64,000 nt of DNA from positions 1 to 64,000 of the forward strand of contig MU832086.1 in the NCBI GenBank assembly GCA_029204225.1. The letters run 5' to 3'. Below, piece by piece: positions 1-11,540 of this stretch. The position numbers and the translations under genes were made by a program. The notes under the pieces are model-generated. The model was not told where the DNA came from and searched no databases. It saw only the letters and a program-made list of their open reading frames with translations. Numbering within the stretch: position 1 is the first letter of the stretch; the number at the start of each line of letters is the position of its first letter. This DNA is from Diphasiastrum complanatum. Its lineage: Eukaryota > Streptophyta > Lycopodiopsida > Lycopodiales > Lycopodiaceae.

Positions 1-1922
1 AAATGTGAGTGATCAACTTTTGCTTGCATGTCTCCTCCTCCTTCGTCCTTTGTTGCCTTGTATCCACCATGATACTCCATGAATGAGCCTCCATCTTCAT
101 CTTGCCACAAGAAACCATCAAACCTTGGAAATCCATGAGTAGGTGAGTACATTAATGATGAAAATCCAGCACCACATGACTCCATAAACCAAGTAGTTTG
201 CACTAGTCCATCTTCAAGATCTACTTGACACAAGAAAATGACCATGAATTCACCAAAAATTGACAATCTCCAAGTATTGGCACCAAGTAGCTCAACACTT
301 GAGAACTTAGCCCTGGATGAGTGACATAATGAACCTCCAGTAGCTTCATTTCCATCAGCAAAATCAGCCAAGAATGTTAGTACAAATCCAGCATCAAAAC
401 AATGCTCACCAATGTAGCTAGTTTTACCATATCTTGACAATTTGCACACATCCACATGAAATTGCTCAAACATGAGATAGAACAAGTAAAGTAAACTTGA
501 ACAACACTTCCTTGCTGCTCCTTTGACCTTACTTGAGTCTTCAATATGCTGCAAAAACAGATCCATAACACCTTTGCCAATTACCTCTCCTTTGATGCTC
601 TTGACTAGCTCCAAATTGCCAACTTCCCTTTTGACTAGTTGAAGCGCTTTGAGATCAACCTCTTGATCTTCAACTTGATCATCAAAGTCATTGAACAAAC
701 TTTGTTTTCCAGATCCATTGCTTGATTTTACAGCAAGATAACATCCATCCACTTGCAGAACTCCATGTACACAAGAAGATCCTCCAAAAGATGTTCCACT
801 CTTCATAAGAGATCGATACTCAAGATCCATTGCTTGGATCCACTCCTCTTCTTTCCTTGCTTGATCTACACTTGTAGGCTCATCCAAAGAGGTTAGGAAA
901 GCAACATAATTTCCAAAAACTACTTGCTTACCCTTTTGATCATATGTGAGCCTTGAAGGTACTTGTCTTTCTCTTGATGTTCTCCTTGGCTTTTGACTTG
1001 ATGAAGGTCCATCATCACCACTATCCAAAGTAGGATCCTTCTCATCAACATCAAGAATGTTAGATCCATCTACTTTACCATCAATCATGCTTAAAGACAC
1101 CTTTGGAATGTTTCCCTCATAAAAAATGACATCTCTACCAACAATCACTTTGTTAGTAGAAGGAATGTAAACCTTGTAGGCTTTACTCACCTCACTATAT
1201 CCAACAAAAATACCTCTTCTTGAAGATGGATCCTCCTTGGTCCTATCATCAAGAGTAATGTTGACATAGCATGTGCATCCAAAGGTTCTTAGAAAGTTGA
1301 CACTCGGCCTCCTCTTGAATAGCATCTCAAAAGGTGTCCTTCCAGAGATGTACTCACCACTATTGTCACCTCTCAAGCACTTGATCTTTGTGGAGAATTG
1401 GTTCTCCCTTGCATTCTTGAACTTGACAAAGACATTATACACTTCATCCTTGTTCTTTAGTAGATAGATCCAACAAAATCTACTAAAATCATCAATGAAT
1501 GTTACATACATCTTAGCTCCACTATTGCTAATTGTAGTAAATCCATGAATATCCGAATGTACAAGCTGAAAAGGCTTTGTAGATCTAGAAATAGATCTAG
1601 TATAAGGTAGTCTATGTGACTTAGACAAAGCACAAGACTCACAAACATGCTTGTCATTACTTAAGAAACTTGGAAGACCAATCACAACCTTCTTCCTTGC
1701 CATTACCTCCAATGACTTGAAGTTGAGGTGTCCCATCCTTTTGTGCCAAACCTCTCGAATAGAAATTTGCTCCCTTGCAACACATCCAACTTGGTTAGCA
1801 ATAACACAAGCATCAAGTTTGAACAACTTCCCTTGCCTTTTACCTTTTCTAATCAAGACATCCTTCCTTTTGATCAAACAAGCATCTCCATCAAACTCCA
1901 CCTTGAGGCCCTTACTTAGCAT
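1..1922 (-). CDS. Element A pol-position ORF: partial integrase fused to unknown C-terminal region, open at window edge
   Basis: From an ATG at 1922 the minus strand is open for about 640 codons to base 1 without a stop. In order: the end of the protease region, the GAG-pre-integrase zinc site (HKRMGH, then CESC), and the integrase core with its first acidic residues (HSDIHGF, RGDNSGEY). Then comes an abrupt jump to the copia integrase C-terminal part (FLRTFGC, GIFVGYS), a Ser/Asp linker, and the RT lead-in (WIQAMDLEYRSLMKS, near 785-840). The catalytic Glu segment of integrase is missing. After MKS a reverse transcriptase should start; instead about 270 codons follow that resemble no RT or RNase H I know. 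This part is rich in Gly, Phe, Asp and Cys, with no clear membrane segment. The frame starts one base out of phase with the protease frame. Confidence 0.75.
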   Translation of the reverse strand, partial: MLSKGLKVEFDGDACLIKRKDVLIRKGKRQGKLFKLDACVIANQVGCVAREQISIREVWHKRMGHLNFKSLEVMARKKVVIGLPSFLSNDKHVCESCALSKSHRLPYTRSISRSTKPFQLVHSDIHGFTTISNSGAKMYVTFIDDFSRFCWIYLLKNKDEVYNVFVKFKNARENQFSTKIKCLRGDNSGEYISGRTPFEMLFKRRPSVNFLRTFGCTCYVNITLDDRTKEDPSSRRGIFVGYSEVSKAYKVYIPSTNKVIVGRDVIFYEGNIPKVSLSMIDGKVDGSNILDVDEKDPTLDSGDDGPSSSQKPRRTSRERQVPSRLTYDQKGKQVVFGNYVAFLTSLDEPTSVDQARKEEEWIQAMDLEYRSLMKSGTSFGGSSCVHGVLQVDGCYLAVKSSNGSGKQSLFNDFDDQVEDQEVDLKALQLVKREVGNLELVKSIKGEVIGKGVMDLFLQHIEDSSKVKGAARKCCSSLLYLFYLMFEQFHVDVCKLSRYGKTSYIGEHCFDAGFVLTFLADFADGNEATGGSLCHSSRAKFSSVELLGANTWRLSIFGEFMVIFLCQVDLEDGLVQTTWFMESCGAGFSSLMYSPTHGFPRFDGFLWQDEDGGSFMEYHGGYKATKDEGGGDMQAKVDHSH

Positions 1923-2374
1923 TTGCTCACACTAAGCAAATTCTTGGTAATAGATGGAATAAACAAGACATCCTCCAAATGAGCATTCCTATTTGTAGAG
2001 AGAGAAATAGGAATTGTGCCAATCCCTTTGATTGCACACTCACCATCATTGGTCGTGTAGATCACCCTCTTGTCATCTCCATATGCCAACAAAGAAGTGA
2101 AGTACTTTTGGTGAAAGGTCATGTATGAACTTGCTCCACTATCAATCCACCAAGGATCTAGATCTCCATCATTAGCAAGCATACATGAAGACATCACAAA
2201 AGCATCATCATTTGCATCTTGCACATCCAAACCATCCTCATCAAGAGTAAGATTGCCTTGCTTGTCTCCTTGATCCCTCTTCTTCTTGTAGCACTCACTT
2301 GCAAAGTGTCCTTTGATGTCACAATAGGCACTTGAGCTTTGATCTATGCTTCTTTTTGCCACTTGAAAAAGCAT
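1916..2374 (-). pseudogene. Element A zinc knuckle and aspartic protease
   Basis: This frame carries the second half of a retroviral-type zinc knuckle (CDIKGHFASEC), an acidic linker, and the copia protease active site WWIDSGASSYMT. The conserved region ending NLLSVSKC follows, and the frame stops right there. The upstream gag frame overlaps it by 56 bases in another phase, and the first knuckle cysteine lies in that frame. A small indel therefore split the original gag-protease frame. Downstream the integrase resumes from an overlapping ATG at 1922 in a further frame. Confidence 0.85.
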
Positions 2375-3053
2375 CCACTTGATCTTGCCCTTTAGACCAC
2401 TTGTTTTTTATTTTTCCCTTGAATTTGCCCTTTGTGAACATAGCATCCTCTTGAAGTGTCGATGTAGATCCACCTCTTGCTTGAAGCCTATATTCCTCAT
2501 TGATCAAGATCTCTTGAAGATCCATCAAACTTGGCAAAGTCTTTTGAATAACAATACTTTGAACAATGTTATCATGAGCATCCAACAAGCCATTAAGAAT
2601 CACTTGAATAAGCTCTCCTTCCTTAATGCTTTCATCTATGCAAGCTAACTCATCATTCAATGCTTTCATTCTCAAAACAAAAGTACTTAGACTTTCTTCA
2701 TTCTTTTGCAAACAAGAAAAGATTTGTCTTCTTAGAGTCAACACTCTAGAAGTAGACTTGGATTCATAAAGCTTCTTCAATGAATTCCAAGCTTCCAAAG
2801 ATGATGTGCACTTACCAACTTCCTTGAGAAGTTCATTGGTAACATTCATCTTTATCATGTGTAGAGCCTTCTTGGCCCTCTTGTCATACCTCAATTGATC
2901 TTGTTGTGTTGCTGGTCTCTCCTCCAAACCTACAACAATATCCAAAACATCATTCATCTCAAGAAGTGACTCCATCCTCACTTTCCATAATGAATAGTTA
3001 TTTGAGGTAAGTCTATCATTGGCTTCCAACATGACTCCAATTGAGGTTGCCAT
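2319..3053 (-). CDS. Element A Gag (copia UBN2/DUF4219 type)
   Basis: The 244-residue frame begins MATSIGVMLEANDRL and has the plant copia Gag lead-in LTSNNYSLWKVRMES. Next come the helical capsid region (WNSLKKLYES, LRMKALNDELA) and a Lys-rich tail. Gag forms the cytoplasmic virus-like particle that packages the element RNA. The start is the first ATG about 590 bases after the primer-binding site and has the expected N-terminus. The frame ends at the zinc knuckle, where an indel shifts phase. Confidence 0.85.
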   Translation of the reverse strand: MATSIGVMLEANDRLTSNNYSLWKVRMESLLEMNDVLDIVVGLEERPATQQDQLRYDKRAKKALHMIKMNVTNELLKEVGKCTSSLEAWNSLKKLYESKSTSRVLTLRRQIFSCLQKNEESLSTFVLRMKALNDELACIDESIKEGELIQVILNGLLDAHDNIVQSIVIQKTLPSLMDLQEILINEEYRLQARGGSTSTLQEDAMFTKGKFKGKIKNKWSKGQDQVDAFSSGKKKHRSKLKCLL

Positions 3054-3641
3054 GTAGCAATGACCTGATCTTCTCTTTCAACCTGCTTCAATGCACAAAG
3101 CACTCCTTTGAACAACAACAAATACTATCAAAAGAAATCACCAAGATTTGAAACTATCTCACAAATTCTCTTCTAGCATTTATCCAAGCAAATCAACATA
3201 TAGAATCATGGAATCTTGATCAACCTATGATCTATCCTCAATCTAATGACTTTTGCCACTTCCTAAGATTGAAACACACTCAAATGAAGTCCAGCAACCT
3301 CACTATCTAGAGATCCAATCAAAATTAGGGTTTTGACAAAATCACAAAAAATTGACTATTCCAAATCTACATGCAAATGCTGAAAATTTGATATGCAATC
3401 TATAAGCCACCACTTAGGCTGAACCAATGATCCAAAAATCGGCCAAATCCAGCATGTGAATTCAAAAAACGGAATTGAACAAGTATATTGATCTATTAAG
3501 TGTTTTGATCTACAAAAGATTCAATCTACAAAAGCAAAAAATCCGATTTTGGTGTAGAATCCTCTCTAGCATACTCTAGACTTGATATCTTCACCAAATC
3601 ATTGATAGATCTGATTTTCTCCTTCATAACCTGAAAGACAA

Positions 3642-3653
3642 GCTCTGATACCA
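3642..3653 (-). other. Primer-binding site of element A
   Basis: The minus strand reads TGGTATCAGAGC, the standard copia sequence complementary to the 3' end of initiator tRNA-Met. It directly abuts the LTR end at 3654 and fixes the element's orientation. Confidence 0.9.
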
Positions 3654-4303
3654 TGTGAAAGATTTCAGATCCTTAAGATCCAATCTACTTGAATGATCTT
3701 TGGTTAGAAAGAGAAATACACTACCAATTTCACCAATGTAGAAAAATCAGCATCTACACAAAATTTGAGATGCAAACACTAATAGAACTTGATCAAACTT
3801 GAATGAAATGATTATGTACTATTGATGTCCGTACAAAAGCAGCAAGCTACTGTATTTCACACGTGTGGATCCAAAAATAACAAATATAGATCATTCTACA
3901 CATAGAATTGCAAGCAATCACCAAGATAGTGCACCAATGGATAGTAGAACCCAAGAGAACCATGTATAAGCATGAAATGAGATAGAGAAGAGAGAAGATG
4001 ACTCTCTCCACGAGTTACATCCTTTTATAGCAGGTCCAAACCTTATTTGGCCACTTGGCTTTCCCACCAAAATGCTAACCCTACCAATTTTGGGTCTAGA
4101 TTCAATGTACCCAACTTATTCAAATTGAATCTAATCAAACTCGCATTCTATCTTTCCCACACTTTCAAAAAGTGTTTATTCAAATGAAATTTAGACTAAT
4201 GAACTTTGAAAAGTCAACCTCTAAGTCTAAAACAAGTTTTGGCCTCAATATGCCAAATATGAAAATATTGCAAAATGTGATGAAACTAGTTGAATCTTTC
4301 ACA
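3654..4303 (-). repeat. 5' LTR of element A (650 bp)
   Basis: The LTR is bounded by an 11-bp terminal inverted repeat: TGTGAAAGATT at one end and AATCTTTCACA at the other. It touches the primer-binding site. A diverged, 3'-truncated copy in the opposite orientation lies at 32814-33345. The LTR contains a CACACGTGTG palindrome near 3858. The five flanking bases at 4304 are gctac; the other flank is outside the window, so the target duplication cannot be checked. Confidence 0.9.
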
Positions 4304-5904
4304 GCTACTACATGCTAGATGTCTTTGAAGGAAATGTACATGAAGAAGAGTTTCTAATAAGAACGTGTATGAATGCATGTAGGTAAGTAATCTCCAATAC
4401 CATCATTTGTTTCTTGAATGATGGAGAGGACATATGCATATGCTATTATTGTATTGTCCAATACCACTATTGGAGCAAGTGTCAAGTGAGGGGTAGTATA
4501 AGACACTAGTCTTTCTCGAATCTTGATTGTAGCTCATACTCATTTGTGGAATACCTATGAAGGCTAAAATAGGACATATGGTTGTTGACATGGTCTGAGA
4601 AACACATATCTCCTAAATTTGGTTTGTACCAAAGCATTATACAATATCAATACTAGCGCTATGATGGCAGAGAGCCAATTTAATTTGTGTGTATAGCTTG
4701 AATTTAAATCAAAGCTGTGAAAAAAAATGTTGATAAATATTGTTTATGAGAGTCCATCTTCTAAAACTTTTTGTTTTAAGGGAGTGAGAATATTCAGTCT
4801 CTAATGGACATGACTGGACTAGACCTTGTTTTGGGTTAGTCCCCAAGCTATCAAGGATGGAGCGTAAGTTCACATACTTTTAAGAGTATTGCCCTTGAGT
4901 TAAGTGAGCATCACTAGTATGGGATGTTGAGGGCTTAGATTTACAAATAGATGTGGTCCCACAATTGGGCTTAGCTCTTAGAGGGTATTAATGGTTGGGC
5001 GATGAGTCTGCTTACATTCTTGTTATTGTTATCTCACATGCTAGAAGCCGATTCAGGGAAATGACACATAGATTCAAAAGGGCATGCAAACAAAATAATC
5101 TTCCAATTTGATCTTTTAGGTTGTTTCAATTATACCAATACCAAACATGCCATAGGGCATTGATGATGTTGTCTAAGCATGAAAAATTGGTTTAGTTAGA
5201 TAGATGTTTGGTTGATAGGACCTCAAATCAAAATGCATGAATATATTGCTTAGAGTGACTTAATAACTATTGGAGAACAATGATGTTGACTCTTTTGAAC
5301 ATCCAAGATGTAACAAATATCTCACCACGAAAAATCACATCTTACTACCACAGAAAATGAACAATAAATTCAAATGACACTTGATGACACTTAGTTTTAG
5401 GCAGTCATAGATATGCATTTTGTGCTTGAAAATTGACCTAAAGGCTGATGGATACATGGTACATGTCTACTTCTTAGATCAGAAAACATGCAGCAACACT
5501 TTTCTACCTACTAATTCAGGGTGTGCGTAACCTCCTTTTTTTCTTAAAATACACGAATCACTGTAAGTTAGATTTAGAAGATGTTGAAGCTTAACAATTT
5601 TTGGCTAGTCACAAGATCACCCATGTTATCTCCTAAGAAGCTAGCAGAGTTAAGGGGTATTATACTTGAGCCATGCCGAAGAATTGGAGTTCAAAGTCAG
5701 GAGAGTAAAGATGAACATTTCTTGAAAAACAACATTACAGTTCTTCATTCCAAAACAGGTAGGAACAAATTATATTGAGAAAATTTCAGTTCATTAACAG
5801 GTAAATACCATAACTATCCCTTCCAATCTCTCGGAGGTGAATTTTAGTGTGAGCTCCAAAATGGTGATGAATCTCACAGTGCTCTTGCAGCCTGAGCATA
5901 GTAC
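4304..5904. other. Intergenic, no gene recognised
   Basis: AT-rich DNA between element A and the 3' end of the MAP65 gene. Short frames occur on both strands but show no family motif. The right-most part should contain the MAP65 3' UTR; I could not place a convincing polyadenylation signal. Confidence 0.4.
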
Positions 5905-8900
5905 TCAATCAGCCTGAGGAGAATTCGGATCAGAACCAGCTCCAGATGAGAGTGAGGCAGTATCCTCCTTGGGAAGAGCAACATAATTGACTGGTGCCGA
6001 AGGCCGTGATCTCTCCTTTTTGTTGTCCTTTCCTCTTGATGGTGTAACTCCATTGACCCGTGGAGTTACTAGATCTGGTGTTGATGGCTGCAACATTGCC
6101 CCACCAAGTGATAGACGTCGATTTGTGTTAGCAGCAGCATGATTTCCATTTGTGCGCCCTCCATTTTGACTACGTTTTCCATTACTAACCTTATTTGGGC
6201 TTGGCCTTGACCCAAATAAGGTTTCCTGCTCGGTCATGAACTGCTCCTGTAGTCTTTTTTGATCCTGACACAATGAAAGTAGAGTGAGGGCAAGTCAATG
6301 AACAGGATCATCAATTTCAAAACCCATTTTGGCTCAAATGCTTAAAGTTGACTGACCCGAAGTCTCCTCTTTTCTTCTTCCTTTTCTTGCCTCAGAAAGT
6401 TGTACTCTTCAAGCATGGCCAGAAGACGCACCTAGAAAAACATCCAACCAAACTGATGAATTTAATCAATAAAGATCAATCAATAAAGGTGAACAACTTC
6501 TGTAGTTCAATCAGAACAGGATGCAAACACAACAGCACTAAACACGAACTTTCTTTAAAAAAATTGGGCACAATAATTCCCATAATATTTACATGTTATA
6601 TCATTTGTGCCAAGTAACCAAAGAGCAGGAACCCATCTGCCCAGATATCACAGAGAGTGGCCATAAAGCAACTTCAGCTTATATGTCATATCCTAACTAG
6701 TTTGAATTGCTATGGTAGAAGTTTCTACACATAAATTGTCACCCTAACATTGAGGAACACTGATAGCGGGAAAACAATTCACAAATTTTCTAGGTTCAAG
6801 TCTTACCCCATCAAATAGAAATGGTGTACATCTTTCATCCTCCCAAGCTCTAGTTTTTGATGATAATGATTCAACCAGAGCTGCAAAAGAACAGTTAAAA
6901 ATAAGAAATCAGAGTAACTTGCTCAGTTTATACTTATTACAGTGAACTCTCAAGAGGAACATACCAGGAAGTTTAGTCACTGTAACCCGTGCACGTTCAG
7001 CGCGTTTGAGATTTATATGAGCACCTTTGCTGGCATTATACCTGTTTTCGTCCTGAAACATACCAAAGTATATTCCAAGTGAAAAAGCTAATCATTCTGG
7101 CTTATTAACCATAGATATAGCTGCAGACTGCTGACCCCATACAGCCAGGGACATAACAGTGTTGGGCTGGTATCAAGAATACTAATGTACTAATTGACAT
7201 CACTAGGTCCTTACTTTGTTGTAGTCCTCCAACCAGCTCTCCTCTTCACAGGCTGCCATCCACTTATCAATCTTGTCAAGGATTTCTTTTCTACTCAGAG
7301 CTGCTTCCTTTGCTTTACTAATCTGATCTTCAATGCTTGCTAAAAGCTCTGAGGCGTCAACCATCCCTTCAAGTCACCAACAATTCATACCACTTAGTAT
7401 CTCAAACATTCTACTTATAGAGACAATTTTAATTGCTGTATTGCAAATATACAGGTCTTTTCCACCTGAGTCAATAAAGGCATTTGTCACGTCTTGTGCT
7501 GTGCTTGCATCAGGCTCCATGTGTGAGTTTCTACATATTTCCTCAAGCTCTATTCTCTTCTTTAAGACGAGCTCCTTCATTTTGCTAGCTTTAAGTCGTT
7601 CAAGTCTCTCAACTTCAACCTCAGCCTGGTGTAAAATTTGAGGCAAATACAAAATGACGATAATCAACAAACTTTATGTCAGGCTTCCAAGCCAAGCTCA
7701 CAGCCAAAAGAAAGATATTGGATTCGTTATTGAATAGGACTCGAGACAGATCACCACCCCCGACACCACAAAATTGTAAGTATCCTTTATATTATGCTCT
7801 TGCAAACATGTAAGCCCACAGATAGGAGAAGTCTATTGAAGAATCACCAGCATTACCTCTTCAATAATATCATATGCAAGTGCATTAGGAGCGACAACAT
7901 CAGAATCCGCGGCCCCAATGCTCCGAGTAACACTTTGAAATAAATGTTGCTCTTCGGACGGAGTATCCATCAGATTCCAGAGGTCCAGGAGAGCTGATCC
8001 CAAGCCTTGCAACTGTGACAAACTACAAGCTGCCTTAGTGCATTGCAACCACTTGTAATCAATTGTACCAAACGATTTCAAAAAATTCTAAGAAAATGAA
8101 AGAAATCTTCAAAAGGTTGTCACATTAGAATTCAGATTCAAATCCAGAACTGTGGCGAATCGATTTGGATAGATTCAAATATCAAAGAATCGAGATTCAA
8201 TGGAACTATGGCTCCGAGTTCAATCAGTAGATAAACCGAATATATTGTCAGTATGCATTTTGAGCATCAGTGTCAACAGGTTACCTTTTGTAGTCGCCGT
8301 CGCTTCTCTTCTTGCAAAGATTGAATGGTATGTGCTAGCCTGTTGAGGGTATCATTACTGATACTTTTGGGCTGGTTGCTTCCTGATTCATCTAAGCTTG
8401 GATGTACTTCAGTCACCATCTTGAAGAAATCTAATCCCAGCACAGCACAAAGGTTATGCACAGCATTTATACAGTCCAGGACTTTGTGCAGCCGATCGCT
8501 CTGTCATTCAAGGCTCGAATGATTAGAGTAAGCTGATGTACTCACTCAAATTTCAACCCATAAAAATGAATGCTTTGATTCTGTTCATGTCATCCCAGTC
8601 TTACCTTCTCTTTCAGCAATGACTGAAGCTGTGCCTGATAATCCTCAAGCCTCCTTAGGGATAGATCTGGCTCATCGGATGGCGAGAATGATTCTGCATC
8701 TCCATTTTGTGAGGAACCTGAGATTTCACCAGATATCTTTCGGATCTGAGATTTGACTTCCATGAATTGCTTTGTTCTGTCCTCCTTTTTCTGATGCAGC
8801 TGCTCTAATTGGGGTGCAATGGCTCCCAACTGCTCCTTCAGTGTTCCAGCTCTGATCTCTGCCTGAAGCAAATCCACCCATGATCAACTGTGTCAGGTCT

Positions 8901-9476
8901 AATCTTGCACGAATGTGCAGAGTTTCGATCCTCATTTTGATCAGCTAATTCAGTGATCTCTAATTAATAACGGATTTACATTTCTAGTCCAGATGCTATG
9001 CAGGCACTGGAAGCAGTAAAGAGAAGCTTACTGGTGAAATAAAGACACCGTCCCCAAGAGCAGAGCATAATCTGGCAAGCTCTGCTTCAGAGTCAGCCAA
9101 TGCTTGATGAAGACTGGCACGAGTCTTGTTGGCCTGGTCCACCTTCCTCCTGTACACCTCCAGGCACTCTTGCTCCAGCTGCAGCAACATTGTGTCTCGT
9201 GCTGCATCACTTTCTCCAACTTCATCCCAGATGAGCTGAAAAAACACACAGAATTCGCACCAGGTGTGATACTACTGCCATATCAAGTCATGAGCTAGTG
9301 ATTTGTCCTGAATCTACACACGTAGGAGAAATATATGCTGTACACAATGCCTTGGGATGAATGCAGCAGAGAAGAGACGCAAAAGCAATGCAAGGTGGGA
9401 ACCAGACCTCAAGCTCGTGCAGAAGTGAACTGCATGTCGTATCCACCACCTGCTGTTTCTTCGCAGCTGCTGTCAT
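5905..9476 (-). CDS. MAP65: MAP65/ASE1/PRC1 family microtubule-associated protein, 11 exons, 603 aa
   Basis: Exons on the minus strand: 9476-9408, 9235-9032, 8862-8605, 8500-8285, 8012-7857, 7625-7466, 7366-7215, 7052-6965, 6880-6807, 6431-6357 and 6264-5905. All have GT..AG introns and phase is kept throughout, giving 1812 nt. Plant MAP65 proteins dimerise and crosslink antiparallel microtubules in the phragmoplast, preprophase band and cortical arrays. The sequence shows the N-terminal IWDEVGES block (about residues 25-32), a long coiled-coil rod, and the conserved microtubule-binding block WLEDYNK followed by RYNASKGAH (about residues 399-418). A basic, Ser/Pro-rich disordered tail ends the protein. 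Length matches the family (about 580-600 aa). It looks most like the MAP65-1 clade. The tail has TPSR, a CDK-type site, in line with known cell-cycle phosphorylation of MAP65 tails. The exon 6 donor (GTGGAA) is weak, but phase supports it. The start ATG is the first in-frame one before the conserved N-terminus. Confidence 0.95.
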
Positions 9477-10462
9477 GCTGATCCACAGTAGCTAAACTAA
9501 GCTGCAGAGAAGACCGAGCTAAGAGGATAAAAAAGGGATGAAGAAATACAGAAACAAAGGAAAAATGCAAAGCAGGCGACGATAAGCTAGACAAAAAGGT
9601 GGTGGAAAACCCAGATTTGATCTGTTAAGATCTACACTATCTACTGAGCAAAATGGGTATTCCAAGCAACATGAGGACCAACCAAAAGCTTGAACATACT
9701 GGACTGAGAATGTAGCTCAAGTAATGGATGGATGCAAGCTGAAATGTAGAAGTATGATCTCTTACTTTTCTTGTCTTGTTTGAAGAAATGGATCCGGCAT
9801 TCAGTATTATCTCTTCTATTTTTCTGTGTCACAATGCTGGGGATCCATTACTTAAACAAATAGTCTCCCACATCCAAGCCAGTTTTTTGCATCCATAATC
9901 AAGTAACAATAGCAGCTACATAATCATCATCGCAATCATGCTCAACAAAGGGCTCAACCCACTTATGATTTGCAACAAATTTTTGTCTTCCTAGCTTTTC
10001 CTCTACTATAACCAATCAAGCATCATCTGAATCACAGATCTTTCCATTGACAATTTAGACAGTATGGCATTCTGACACTCAAAACGTGCATGCTGGTACT
10101 GTGCATTATTCACAGTAAGCTCATCCCACTCACTCACTTACTCATTCACTACTAGTACTCTAGTATCACTGTTTCTACAGCTAATACTGCTACTGAGGAC
10201 TGAGAAACTGGACGATGTAGTTTGCTAGAGCATTGCTGCCATCACCATCGCCACCATGTTCTCTTCCTTGTTTCTGTATCTGTCTCTGTCACTGTCACTG
10301 TCTCTCTGTTCTTCCTTTTTCTCTTTTTCTTTTTACTTTTCTTCTTTGATGTACCTGTGTGAGGCTGTCTGTATGTGTATTTCTTTCCCCCTTTCTTCAG
10401 TTATTGTGAGAGACAGACCCAAAAGGCAGAGAAGGTGCTAGAAGTTGCTGCCCCTTTTTATA
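9477..10462 (-). promoter_or_regulatory. MAP65 5' leader and core promoter candidate
   Basis: On the minus strand TATAAAAA lies at 10462-10455, followed by a long GA-rich tract (10440-10256) typical of plant 5' leaders. A pyrimidine-rich stretch ending TCTCTGCAG at about 9502, 25 bases before the ATG, looks like a splice acceptor, so a leader intron is likely. The donor could not be assigned. The TATA box and leader intron are inference from motif and position only. Confidence 0.45.
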
Positions 10463-11540
10463 TTATACCACCCAATTGAGAAGACCCATAATCTTCACAA
10501 CAAACATATGGTGTATTCCATGCAAAGTACAAAAATTATCAAAAACATTCCTTGGGATGGCCTCATGAACATTTCAATCGAAGAACAACGAGCTTAGTCC
10601 CACATCAAGGGTACAACTCCTATATGATCCAATTGATGCAAAACCTTCCAGGGTAAGGTCTTATATGACCCAATTGTTGCAAAACTCACTTTGTACACAG
10701 ATCATGTGAGCGCGAAAGATAGGATGTGCTCCCTTGTGTGCACTATGTGAGTATTTGTATCGCTCACAATACGTATTTGATGGAAGAAAAAATATGATCT
10801 AGAGAGAGTCTCCTCATGTGCTAGTTGAACAGGCTTCCAACTTTTTTAAATTGGTGACTTGGAGGTCACCATCACATGTCACAAATGTTTGTGCAACCAA
10901 GGTCAAAAGCTCATTTCCCTCCTACATGCACCCCTAAGATTGCAAGGTCTTTCAACTTGATGGTTGGAGTAACTTGATTTCTTAAGCCAAAATGAAGTAC
11001 CCCGAGTTGCTTCCATGGCTCCTTCATTTGTTGCAAAACTTTACATTCACATCAATATGTTGTCTCTCTACCCACCAACTTCCAAAGATCAAGCATCCCT
11101 TCTTGAATTCGTGGGGCTCACAATTGTTGTACTTCCTTCACTTGTTGCAACAAATGGGAGGAAAGTATTTAAGGGTGTAGGCAAGGCCCTACCCTCATCC
11201 AAGGGTGTAGAATACACCATGAAAGTGAATATTTAATCATGTCACTTTTTGTCCTCCTAGATCGTTGGTGGATGAGAGTGGGGCCTTGATAGGAGATCTA
11301 GTTTAACGAATTCCTCACACATTCAGATTGTTGGAAAAACAAGAGATTAAGGTATATTAGCTAAACATTTAGACAAGTACCTCACTTTTTCTCTCGCTTT
11401 AGAAGATAACTCACCAACTTGCTTCTAATAATTGAACCAATAAATAATATGTACAATACAAGTCTTTCTAAGGGGGAGCCCATATACAAGTCTTTTTAAG
11501 AGGCACCCCGTGAACCATTATCATAACCAATTTGTGGCAC
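10463..11540. other. Intergenic, no gene recognised
   Basis: AT-rich sequence with a short internal duplication near 10610-10690 (two copies resembling TATATGAtCCAATTG). No coding frame with family motifs. It may be old transposon flank leading into the copia relic that follows. Confidence 0.3.

Larger units (their letters stand above)
1..4303 (-). mobile_element. Element A: RT-less Ty1/copia LTR retrotransposon, 3' end outside window
   Basis: Read on the minus strand, the element has a 5' LTR (3654-4303), a primer-binding site, about 590 bases of leader, gag, a zinc knuckle, an aspartic protease, a partial integrase, and then a long open frame that runs to base 1. The 3' LTR lies beyond the left edge. 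Two small frameshifts (about 2320-2370 and about 1920) separate three frames; otherwise the coding DNA is open, so the copy looks young. The integrase lacks the stretch that should hold its catalytic glutamate. No reverse transcriptase or RNase H motif follows the usual RT N-terminal lead-in. I infer a non-autonomous element that depends on enzymes supplied in trans. Confidence 0.85.

Noticed and set aside
7333-7641. Plus-strand ORFs over the MAP65 exons
   Set aside because: They are antisense shadows of MAP65 exons 6 and 7.
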